Positions 26,214 to 33,949 of a stretch of 64,000 nucleotides of DNA are shown here, one piece after another. Each line of letters begins with the position of its first letter. Position 1 is the first letter of the stretch. The notes beneath the pieces are model-generated. The model was not told the origin of the DNA. It saw only the letters and a program-made list of their open reading frames with translations, and ran no database searches. Source of the DNA: Maribacter polysaccharolyticus (GTDB taxonomy: Bacteria; Bacteroidota; Bacteroidia; Flavobacteriales; Flavobacteriaceae); contig NZ_JARBUY010000005.1 in NCBI RefSeq assembly GCF_028882255.1, positions 124,001 to 188,000 of the forward strand, in the 5' to 3' direction. The position numbers and the translations under genes are program-made.

Positions 26214-27665
26214 ATGAAAGTCTTGAAACCAATCTTGTATATCTATCTTTTGTTCATTTGGGGTTGTCAGCCCCAAGGAACATTATTTAAAGATGCCCTT
26301 TGTATCGAAAACATCTCGATAATCGATCCTGAAGTTGGCCTGGTCTCAAATCAAACCGTTATCATCAAAGATGGAAAGATTTTAAAAATAAGTGACTCCG
26401 CCGAACTAAAGTTAGCCAGTGAAAATACCATTATAGACGGAAATGGCAAATATCTGATTCCCGGCCTTTGGGATGCCCATGTCCATTTTGCCTATATAGA
26501 AGATTTAGCTCCGCGAATGTTCGATTTATTTCTAGGCTATGGTATTACCAGTGTAAGGGATACGGGAGGAAAAATCGATTTCGTAAAAGATTGGAAAGAC
26601 AAAGCATTGGCCGACCCGACGAAAGCTCCCCGTGTGATGATTGCAGGCCCACTTTTAGACGGACACCCCAATGTATACGATGGTAGTGATGCCGGACATC
26701 CTCCCCTTTCGGTAGGTCTAAGATCAATTGAAGATGTAACCCAAAAAATCAATGAACTCGATAGCCTAGGTGTAGACCTACTTAAGGCGTACGAAATGTT
26801 AAGCCCGGAACTTTTTGCAAAAATCATTGAGCAGGGAAAGGAGAAAGGACTTAAGGTTACCGGTCATGTTCCTTTAAGTATGGATGTCATAAGTGCATCC
26901 AATCTTGGTCTCAACAGTATGGAGCACCTTCGCAACCTGGAACTTTCATGCGCTTCGAACAGCGAAGAACTGTTCCTTGAACGGCAAAGGGTCCTAGCGA
27001 CCGATTTGGGTGAAACAGGAAGCCAAAGAAGGAGTAAGATACATGACCTGCAGCGCAAAAGTGCCGTTGAAAATTATGATGACGTCAAGGCCGACGAAGT
27101 ATTGAAGGTATTGGCAAAAAACGATACATGGCAGATCCCGACCATAACATTGAATACCATGTTCACAGAGCGCTATTTTGAAAAGGAAGACTGGAAAAAA
27201 AGCTTCACCTATTTACCCGATCATATGGAAAACGATTGGAAGAAAGGCATTGAAATGGTAATGACCAAAGCACCATCCGATTTTGACCGCCAATATACAC
27301 AATGGAAATTGATGATGGTAAAAAAAGTACACCAAGCTGATATTGAAATAATGGCAGGTACCGACTGCCCCATTTTCTATTTGACCCCAGGTTTGAGTTT
27401 GCATGAAGAACTGGCCGTTTTGGTAAGGTCGGGACTATCTCCGCTAGAGGCTTTAAAAACGGCCACGGTTAATCCGGCAGCCTATTTCGGCCTTGAGGAT
27501 GAACTGGGATCGATAAAGGAAAATATGTGGGCCGATTTGGTTATTCTTGATGCCGATCCATTGGAAAATATTGAACATACCAAGAAAATCAATGCAGTTA
27601 TTAAACAGGGTAGACTTATAAATCGGGAAACCCTCGACGAACTTTTAAAAGGTACGGACCAGTAG
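26214..27665 (+). CDS. Lipoprotein amidohydrolase
   Basis: 483 residues: lipobox FIWGC (Cys18), then an amidohydrolase-superfamily TIM barrel with an imidazolonepropionase/prolidase-like layout. Metal ligands are visible at DAHVHF (His89, His91), LLKAYE (possible carboxylated Lys), VTGHVPLS, SMEHLRNLE, and AGTDCPI (Asp). The C-terminal LKTATVNPAAYFGLEDELGS and WADLVILDADPLENI are typical of periplasmic dipeptidase/prolidase-like enzymes. Substrate unknown. It stands alone in front of the convergent kinase gene. Confidence 0.85.
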   Translation: MKVLKPILYIYLLFIWGCQPQGTLFKDALCIENISIIDPEVGLVSNQTVIIKDGKILKISDSAELKLASENTIIDGNGKYLIPGLWDAHVHFAYIEDLAPRMFDLFLGYGITSVRDTGGKIDFVKDWKDKALADPTKAPRVMIAGPLLDGHPNVYDGSDAGHPPLSVGLRSIEDVTQKINELDSLGVDLLKAYEMLSPELFAKIIEQGKEKGLKVTGHVPLSMDVISASNLGLNSMEHLRNLELSCASNSEELFLERQRVLATDLGETGSQRRSKIHDLQRKSAVENYDDVKADEVLKVLAKNDTWQIPTITLNTMFTERYFEKEDWKKSFTYLPDHMENDWKKGIEMVMTKAPSDFDRQYTQWKLMMVKKVHQADIEIMAGTDCPIFYLTPGLSLHEELAVLVRSGLSPLEALKTATVNPAAYFGLEDELGSIKENMWADLVILDADPLENIEHTKKINAVIKQGRLINRETLDELLKGTDQ

Positions 27666-27732
27666 GCTGTACGATAAATTGTTTTGATGGCCCCAAAATC
27701 ATATAAGTCGAGGCATCATTCAACCCAACATA

Positions 27733-28857
27733 TCAATCCTTGAACGTAATCGTGAACGTTGTACCTTGGTTGACCTTACTATCCACAGTGATAGTGCCCC
27801 CGAGGGCCACCACATGATTGTAGACCAAATAAAGGCCTACCCCTTTGCTGTCCTCATTCCCGTGAAACCTTTGGTTCAAATTGAAAATAAGATGACCCAC
27901 CTTCTCCATATCAAAGCCAAGCCCATTATCCGAAAAGGTAAACGTTTTTTTGCCATCCCTTACGGCTGTACTTATGGAAATTACGGGGGAAACCTTCGGT
28001 TGTGCGTATTTAATCGAATTGGTAATGAAATTGAGACAAATACTCTCTAAATAAGCGGCATTGAACGCAACACTTTCCAAGCCCGAAAAATCGATATGGA
28101 ATTTTGTGCCTGACTTTTTTATCAATGTCCGTATCGTACTTTGGACTTTTTCGAGTGTGGTTTTGAAAAACACTTCTTCCAAATTTTCACTATGGGCATC
28201 ACTTTGCTTGAACGTATCTACATAAGTATCCAGGGAAGTTTTAAGGCCTTCTGCCGAAAGTCGTATAAAATTGAGTATCTCCTTGGTGTCGTCATCATCG
28301 ATTTTACCATTATCTATTAAATCGATCATGGAAATCAGATTATTCACGGGCGATCTTAAGTCATGGGAAGTCGTATAATTCAGCTGCTTAAGTTTTTCGT
28401 TGGATTGGGTAAGTTTACTTAAGTGGGATATACGTTCATTTTCCAATTCTTTTTTATGGGTAATATCCTTGGCGATGGCATAGATCAATTGTTCTTCCGG
28501 TACAGGTATCGATGTCCAATGCAGCCATACAATCTCACCGGACTTGCACACATAACGATTTTCAAAATCAACCAGCGCAATATTGTCCTTCAATCTCTTT
28601 CTTCGTTCCGCTGTGCGTTCCTTGTCCCCTTCGTAAATGAATTCTGAAATCAATCTTGATTTTAATTCCGCTTCCGAATAACCCAATAATGAGACAAGAG
28701 CGGGATTGATATCAACGAAATACCCTTCATAATTGGCGATACATAAACAATCTTTGGAAAGATTGAAAAAAGGTGCTAACTGTAGGTTCATCGGCTTTGC
28801 TTCATTTGGATAAGGTATTAACACCTTGGTTCCAATCATATCACTATTTGTTTCCAT
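27733..28857 (-). CDS. PAS-domain sensor histidine kinase
   Basis: 374 residues without transmembrane helices. A PAS domain (about 30-135, GYFVDINPALVSLLGYSEAE, then DFENRYVCKSGEIVWLHW) is followed by a HisKA domain with the phospho-acceptor His165 in TTSHDLRSPVNNL. The HATPase has the N-box ICLNFITNSIKYA and G boxes FSDNGLGFDM and DSKGVGLYLV. It is a cytoplasmic sensor; no response regulator adjoins it, so the partner is elsewhere. The signal is unknown. Confidence 0.92.
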   Translation of the reverse strand: METNSDMIGTKVLIPYPNEAKPMNLQLAPFFNLSKDCLCIANYEGYFVDINPALVSLLGYSEAELKSRLISEFIYEGDKERTAERRKRLKDNIALVDFENRYVCKSGEIVWLHWTSIPVPEEQLIYAIAKDITHKKELENERISHLSKLTQSNEKLKQLNYTTSHDLRSPVNNLISMIDLIDNGKIDDDDTKEILNFIRLSAEGLKTSLDTYVDTFKQSDAHSENLEEVFFKTTLEKVQSTIRTLIKKSGTKFHIDFSGLESVAFNAAYLESICLNFITNSIKYAQPKVSPVISISTAVRDGKKTFTFSDNGLGFDMEKVGHLIFNLNQRFHGNEDSKGVGLYLVYNHVVALGGTITVDSKVNQGTTFTITFKD

Positions 28858-28977
28858 TCACTCTAAAACGTATATATTCGGTAAGTTATTGGCGGTACAC
28901 CTTTAAAATGCCATGGTGCCAATATCAGTAAGTTTGCAATTTAAGAAAACCATTACGTATCTTTCCTTCAAAAATCA

Positions 28978-29574
28978 ATGTTTTATAAAATTATTCCCGC
29001 CCTTTTGTTAATGGGTTTTTCCGCAGTCGGCCAAGAACCAAAAATGGAATGGAATCCCGACCATAAAATCACCATTGACGATTTTAAGGCTCCCCAGACA
29101 ACTATCGGTCCTGCGGCCAATGCTGTACATGTCCAATCCGGCGTCGGCATAGAATTCGCTTTGCAGATGAACAATATTGAATTCATGTTCACTAAGAACT
29201 TCAACCCAAAAGTGGTGTGTACGTTCCAAAAGGAAGCTGCCACCTTAACGGCCCCGGACAGTTTAAAGGCCAAACAACTGATCCATCTTATTCAATACGA
29301 TTATGACCTTTCCGAACTTTATACCCGGAAAATCAGGAAAGAACTGTACGAGAATAAAAAAACGTTTTCCAATGTCACCTTTTTTCAGCCTTATTATGAT
29401 AAAATGATCGCGGAGCGCAATGCTGCCAGCTCAAAAGTATATGCCGAGACGGACTTTGGGACAAATACCCTGCTATTGGAGGAAGAACATAAAGCCGTTC
29501 TCAAAGAAATTCAAAAATTATCGGATTATTGTAAGGTCTGTAAACCTCCCAAAAAGGGAAAAAAGCAGGAATAA
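28978..29574 (+). CDS. Secreted hypothetical protein
   Basis: 198 residues: signal peptide (FYKIIPALLLMGFSAVG), then a domain that starts with MEWNPDHKITIDDFKAPQ and ends in a Lys-rich tail with CKVCKPPKKGKK. The middle contains a helix-rich YDLSELYTRKIRKELYENKK. The front half is reminiscent of DUF922-type metalloprotease-like proteins, but the HExxH-like motif is not seen, so I do not assign it. Divergent from the histidine kinase. Confidence 0.6.
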   Translation: MFYKIIPALLLMGFSAVGQEPKMEWNPDHKITIDDFKAPQTTIGPAANAVHVQSGVGIEFALQMNNIEFMFTKNFNPKVVCTFQKEAATLTAPDSLKAKQLIHLIQYDYDLSELYTRKIRKELYENKKTFSNVTFFQPYYDKMIAERNAASSKVYAETDFGTNTLLLEEEHKAVLKEIQKLSDYCKVCKPPKKGKKQE

Positions 29575-29831
29575 TGACCGTTGGCCATATAAATGAAACA
29601 GCATACCATACCAATTGAAGTTCATTAAACGGTGGTTCCCATCCACTCAAAAATCCCCTTCTTCCTATTCCGATTCTTAATGACCCTGTCCGATTTCCGA
29701 ACCATGAACATCATGCCTGTGGCAAGCAACACCCTATGATCCACTAAAAAATAAAATTTCACCAGATTATGACAATTGTCAGAGACGGTTTTTAAAATCA
29801 ATCGTATATTTGCGATAAACTTTTATATATC
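29575..29831. other. Intergenic region before the ArsP-type operon
   Basis: Holds the perfect palindrome and -7 element of the downstream operon (29770-29812). Nothing else is supported in 29575-29765. Confidence 0.4.
29770..29812 (+). promoter_or_regulatory. 12-bp palindrome and -7 element of ArsP-type operon
   Basis: TGACAATTGTCA (29770-29781) is a perfect 12-bp palindrome, a likely operator. It is followed 23 bases later by TATATTTG (29805-29812), a TAnnTTTG -7 element. No TTG is seen at -33 apart from inside the palindrome (spacing about 26), so an activator or repressor at the palindrome is plausible. Confidence 0.5.
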
Positions 29832-30011
29832 ATGCATAAGACAATTAAGATTCTGGGTGTTGGTAGCGCAAAGTACCGATCAATACCCCCCTTTACAAAG
29901 GTGAAATATCGAATGTACCTAGATAATCTTGGATACGCCTGTATTACCCATTTAAGGTCGCTGCGATTAGGCAGAAGGCCATTTTTCAAAGAAATCGATC
30001 TTGCCCTTTGA
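29832..30011 (+). CDS. Small ORF, possible decayed redox-protein leader
   Basis: 59 residues beginning MHKTIKILGVGSAKYR. This start resembles TM0996/MTH895-type thioredoxin-like proteins (KILGTGCAKCK), which many Bacteroidota encode beside this permease, but the CxxC is SAKY here and the rest does not match. It lies between the promoter and the permease start (24 bases). It could be a decayed or short gene; the function is not assigned. Confidence 0.35.
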   Translation: MHKTIKILGVGSAKYRSIPPFTKVKYRMYLDNLGYACITHLRSLRLGRRPFFKEIDLAL

Positions 30012-30035
30012 AAGGCACCATAAATACTATTTACC

Positions 30036-31013
30036 ATGTTTGATTGGATACAACACTTAGCGGATTGGCTGGTCTATGAAGTCCTGGAATTGGTCAAAGG
30101 ACAACATTTGGCAGAAGCATTGAACTTTTTTATTTACGATACCATAAAAATCTTACTATTACTCCTTGTCGTCATCTTTCTAATGGGGGTCGTAAACAGT
30201 TACTTTCCTATTGACCGGGTTAAAAATTACCTGTCCAGAAACAAATTATATGGACTTGAATACCTTTTGGCGAGCCTTTTCGGGGTGGTAACCCCTTTTT
30301 GTTCCTGTTCATCGGTACCCTTGTTCATTGGCTTCGTCAGTGGGGGCATTCCTTTAGGGGTTACCTTTGCTTTTTTGATTACCTCACCTCTGGTCAATGA
30401 AGTCGCCATAGGATTGTTTGTAGGCTTATTTGGATTGAAAATCACCATAATTTATGTCGTAAGCGGCATTATCCTGGGTACCTTGGCTGGTAGGATCCTA
30501 CAGCAGTTGAAATTGGATCCCTACTTAACACCATGGGTTCATGAGGTCTTGGCCAATGCCCAAAAGGACCAGGATATTTTTCAGGCCGAAAATCAATCCT
30601 TTAAACAGCGTTTGCCCATTATTTGGAAGGAAGCCTCCAATATCCTTAAAGGGATTATCCCCTATGTGATCATCGGGATTGCCATAGGCGGATTAATGCA
30701 CGGTTATATACCCCAAGGATTTTTTGAACGGTATATGGCCAAAGACAATCTTTTTGCCGTACCCATAGCCACCATATTGGCCGTTCCTATGTATTCCAAT
30801 GCATCGGGCATACTTCCCGTTGCACAGGTTTTGGTATCAAAAGGGATTCCATTGGGAACTGCCATTGCCTTTATGATGGGGGTCGTAGGCCTGTCGTTAC
30901 CGGAAGCAATGCTCTTGAAGAAAGTAATGACCTTAAAATTGATTGCCATCTTCTTTGGGGTAGTCACCCTTTGTATCATTTTTTCAGGATATTTATTCAA
31001 CATCATACTTTAA
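30036..31013 (+). CDS. ArsP-type permease (DUF318/UPF0718)
   Basis: 325 residues with about eight hydrophobic helices. The family signature TPFCSCSSVPLFIGFVSGGI, then PLGVTFAFLITSPLVNEVA, is clear, and a second half repeats the pattern (AVPMYSNASGILPVAQVLVSKG). ArsP-type permeases export organoarsenicals or are linked to thiol/redox exchange. The Cys-Ser-Cys pair at the signature is conserved. It is followed by the ArsF-like gene after 19 bases, so they form one operon. Confidence 0.85.
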   Translation: MFDWIQHLADWLVYEVLELVKGQHLAEALNFFIYDTIKILLLLLVVIFLMGVVNSYFPIDRVKNYLSRNKLYGLEYLLASLFGVVTPFCSCSSVPLFIGFVSGGIPLGVTFAFLITSPLVNEVAIGLFVGLFGLKITIIYVVSGIILGTLAGRILQQLKLDPYLTPWVHEVLANAQKDQDIFQAENQSFKQRLPIIWKEASNILKGIIPYVIIGIAIGGLMHGYIPQGFFERYMAKDNLFAVPIATILAVPMYSNASGILPVAQVLVSKGIPLGTAIAFMMGVVGLSLPEAMLLKKVMTLKLIAIFFGVVTLCIIFSGYLFNIIL

Positions 31014-31032
31014 ACCAATAAAAACCAATGCC

Positions 31033-31470
31033 ATGAAAACACTTAAAGTAGCAACCATTTTAGCCATTAGCTGTATGTTGACCTCTTGTAAGGAGCAAGA
31101 AAAAAACAATACCCAAACCGTCGAACAGACTGCTTCCAAGATTGAAATGGTTGACTTTCACTCGACCCATAGATGCATGACCTGCAAAGCCATTGAAGCC
31201 AATACCGAATATACGCTCAAAACGTATTTTGCAAAGGAATTGAATGAGAACAAAATCACTTTTCAGGTCATTAATGTAGATGAAAAGGAAAATGGGGCAA
31301 TTGCAGAAAAGTTTGAGGCTTCGGGTACCTCCTTATTCTTGAATGTCGTAAAAAACGGAAAGGAAACCCCTATGGATTTAACCGATTTTGCCTTTATGAA
31401 AGGAATTGACCAAGAAGCATTTTCCAAAGATCTGAAAGCGAAAATAGACACAGCACTAGAAAAACTCTAA
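31033..31470 (+). CDS. ArsF-like CxxC lipoprotein (nitrophenyl nitroreductase subunit family)
   Basis: 145 residues: lipobox MLTSC near residue 18, then the domain DFHSTHRCMTCKAIE (residues about 48-62) with a CxxC and a thioredoxin-like layout. The C-terminal half has TSLFLNVVKNGKETPMDLTDF. Families with this motif are annotated as ArsF-like subunits next to the permease family found upstream. Inference: periplasmic thiol-redox partner of the permease, perhaps for arsenical or nitroaromatic compounds. Confidence 0.75.
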   Translation: MKTLKVATILAISCMLTSCKEQEKNNTQTVEQTASKIEMVDFHSTHRCMTCKAIEANTEYTLKTYFAKELNENKITFQVINVDEKENGAIAEKFEASGTSLFLNVVKNGKETPMDLTDFAFMKGIDQEAFSKDLKAKIDTALEKL

Positions 31471-31852
31471 ACGGATCACTCTTTATCCTTCGTAAAAATT
31501 TCTGATTATACTCCGGTATCCGGGACGAACGGCCTAGACCCAGGGTCAAGGCCTTTCTATTTGTAATTGCCTTATGCAACTATAGGTATCTTATATGTTG
31601 GTTTCTTACCTATGGATTATGAAAATTAAGGATATATACCAGATCGTAAATGCAATAAGGTCTTTTTTTTATCACGACCAAAAAAGCTTGATAAAAGAGC
31701 TTGCAAATTATGCCTTTCAAGCGACCTATATTCTTGAAAAAGAATATCCAAGGTCAGATAGCACTCCCGTAACGCATACCATTTTTATCGCAATTAGTAT
31801 GGCCGCACCTACAATAAGGATTAAAAAAATCGATTTAAACCTTATTAAAAAC
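31471..31852. other. Intergenic region upstream of the PepSY-like pseudogene
   Basis: About 380 bases. An open frame runs from 31595 into the next gene, but its sequence is not family-like before residue 87, so I treat 31595-31852 as non-coding. A T-rich run (TTTTTTTT near 31,665) interrupts it. Confidence 0.4.
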
Positions 31853-32426
31853 ATGCATAAACCATTCATTATTTTTTACTTTGCTTTTTTTGTGGCCATG
31901 GGCCATATGCCCAGACCAAATTGGAAAAAGAAGTGCGTATTAAAGAAGCATCGGTTCCCGAAATTGACATCAGCTTTGTTGACTCCATCAACTTCAATAA
32001 AAAAGTGGGATGGTATCGGGAAAATACGAACAACAAAACCTCCATTGAGGCAAATTCGAGGAAAAATGGAAAAAAATACAGTATCGAATTCAACAGGGAT
32101 GGCACCTTGGAAGATGTGGAGATGGAAATTGATTGGGATGATATAACTAACCATGTACGCACTAAGATATCGGGCTACCAAGACCATGAATCCACGAAAT
32201 ACAGCATAGACAAAGTACAGGTACAACATTTAAGTACATCCAGGATTATTTGGAGCTATCTGCAAGAGGACCTTCTCCTGGACGGACTTACATTCAATTA
32301 TGGAATGGTGATCTCCACAAAAGAAAAAAAGCCTTTAAAACGTATGGATATTTGTTTACTGGGGAGGCCTCCTATGTAAGATCATGGGAAATCATCCAAA
32401 GTAACACCGATAATTTTGAATTTTAA
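31853..32426 (+). pseudogene. Secreted PepSY-like protein gene with two frameshifts
   Basis: The gene runs in three frames. Signal peptide MHKPFIIFYFAFFVAM is at 31853; a frame change near 31905 leads to AQTKLEKEVRIKEASVPEID (the expected mature start). The domain runs to about 32325, where the A7 run (32324-32330) shifts the frame again to FKTYGYLFTGEASYVRSWEI and NTDNFEF. The TAA overlaps the next gene's start (TAATG), as in an intact operon. The mature part resembles PepSY-like domains. It is either a pseudogene or a gene with two sequencing errors. Confidence 0.75.
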
Positions 32427-33106
32427 TGATAAAAAATTTCTTGATACCAATTGCCCTTATGACCAGTATATTGGTAAACGCACAAAGCACCTATGAACTG
32501 GGCATTTTACCATCACTTAATTTGAGCAAGGGTCTTGAACATGGGTATAAGGTGAGTTTTAAATTAGAGTCCCGGCAACTGTTCAAGGAAGGTTTTATCG
32601 CCATGCAGAACGATTTTGACCATCAGTATGTCCTGACCGACCTGACCACTATGGTCGCCAAGAAAGTCGCGACAAACAAATCGGTCGCCTTGGGGTATTT
32701 ATTTCGCCTGAAAGCGGGGAAGGTTTTGCATAGGGGCCTACAGCAATATGCAACTACGAAGAGGTATACCGGATTTCAAATGTCGCACCGTTTTTTGATG
32801 GATCAAACCTTTGGGGACTCATTTAAGACCTTATATAGGTTGCGCTATAGGATCGGGGCCGAAATCCCGTTAAGCGGTGATAAGGTCGACCCCAAAGAAC
32901 CCTATTTCAAAATATACCATGAATATGTAAACGGTTTACAGGCCGGGGTATATGATTTGGAGGTTAGACTATGTCCTTTTATAGGCTATGTCTTTACCAG
33001 TAAACGGAAACTGCAGTTTGGCCTTGATTACCGAATAAAATCCTTTGTAAACGACAGTACCTTCAATCGATTTTTTATCGGAATCAATTGGTTCCAAGCA
33101 TTTTGA
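32426..33106 (+). CDS. DUF2490-family outer-membrane-like protein
   Basis: 226 residues: signal peptide (MIKNFLIPIALMTSILVNA), then alternating amphipathic strands ending in FNRFFIGINWFQAF, the C-terminal aromatic residue typical of outer-membrane beta barrels. The RYRIGAEIPLSG and YHEYVNGLQAG segments match DUF2490 proteins. It begins at the ATG overlapping the stop of the PepSY-like frame, so it is translationally coupled. Function unknown; the position next to DtxR/TonB genes suggests metal or haem handling. Confidence 0.8.
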   Translation: MIKNFLIPIALMTSILVNAQSTYELGILPSLNLSKGLEHGYKVSFKLESRQLFKEGFIAMQNDFDHQYVLTDLTTMVAKKVATNKSVALGYLFRLKAGKVLHRGLQQYATTKRYTGFQMSHRFLMDQTFGDSFKTLYRLRYRIGAEIPLSGDKVDPKEPYFKIYHEYVNGLQAGVYDLEVRLCPFIGYVFTSKRKLQFGLDYRIKSFVNDSTFNRFFIGINWFQAF

Positions 33107-33202
33107 CTTTGTTTATTTAGGTAGGTTACGGGGCGTAATGAGCATTGACCAATATCCGTTCCTTTGTAAGGGGTAAATTGAAGTGGTCAAGGGTGAACAC
33201 CT

Positions 33203-33859
33203 TTAAACCTCCTCGACCAACAATCGGTCACAAATCGATTTTCCAAAGACCCGATTCGAAATCCCATTATAGGCAATGGTGTAACTACCATCAAAATGCT
33301 CTACATGTTCAACTGAAATCTTCGTGCCCAGTTTAATCGATTTCTTATTAAGGTATTGCAAGAATTCAGCGGAACTATCCCGCAAAGCTTTGATGATCAA
33401 TGTGGAACCAACGGGCATTTCGGATAATCGACGGTATTCCCGCTTATTGAAATTTCCATTTTTATCGGGGATGGGAGAGCCGTGGGGATCCGTGGTAGGA
33501 AAACCCAATATTTCATCCATCCGGTCAAATAGCTTCCCTGTTTTTATATGTTCCAATTCTTCAGCGATTTCATGTACTTCTTCCCAACCGAACTTCATTA
33601 TTTGGGACAAGAACATTTCGGACAAACGGTGCTTGCGTATGACCGTAGCTGCAAGCTTTTTGCCCTTAGCGGTAATTTTAATCGGTTTGTATCTCTCGGA
33701 AACCACAATCCCTTCAGCTTTCAGTTTCTTGACCATATCATTCGCGGTAGGCTTGCTTACCTTCAATTCCGCTCCCAAATCAGATAGGGAAATCTCCTCA
33801 TTTTTCTGATGCAGATAAAATAAAGCCTTGATATAGTTCTCCTTGGTTTTGGATGCCAT
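33203..33859 (-). CDS. DtxR/MntR-family metal-dependent regulator
   Basis: 218 residues from the ATG at 33859 (MASKTKENYIKALFYLHQKN; the longer frame adds an unlike N-terminus). The HTH is SLSDLGAELKVSKPTANDMV, followed by the DtxR dimerisation region (LSEMFLSQIMKFGWEEVHEIAEELEH with His/Glu metal ligands) and a C-terminal FeoA-like SH3 domain (EMPVGSTLIIKALRDSSAE). It senses Fe or Mn. It is divergent from the TonB receptor, and their shared promoter region holds a perfect inverted repeat. Confidence 0.93.
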   Translation of the reverse strand: MASKTKENYIKALFYLHQKNEEISLSDLGAELKVSKPTANDMVKKLKAEGIVVSERYKPIKITAKGKKLAATVIRKHRLSEMFLSQIMKFGWEEVHEIAEELEHIKTGKLFDRMDEILGFPTTDPHGSPIPDKNGNFNKREYRRLSEMPVGSTLIIKALRDSSAEFLQYLNKKSIKLGTKISVEHVEHFDGSYTIAYNGISNRVFGKSICDRLLVEEV

Positions 33860-33900
33860 CCCTCTTTTTCCACAAATGTAGAAATATTCCAATACATATT

Positions 33901-33930
33901 TTGTTAGATTACTCTAACTTTATACTTTTG
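33901..33930 (+). promoter_or_regulatory. DtxR-type operator in TonB receptor promoter
   Basis: GTTAGATTACTCTAAC (33903-33918) is a perfect 6-bp inverted repeat with a 4-base spacer. It overlaps a TTG -33 (33901-33903); the -7 element TACTTTTG is at 33923-33930 with 19-base spacing. The receptor gene begins 20 bases later. A metal-loaded DtxR/MntR protein would block this promoter. Confidence 0.75.
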
Positions 33931-33949
33931 TCGATGTAATATTATTTTT

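Noticed and set aside
31595-31852. N-terminal extension of the PepSY-like gene
   Set aside because: It passes through T-rich, non-family sequence; the signal peptide begins at 31853.
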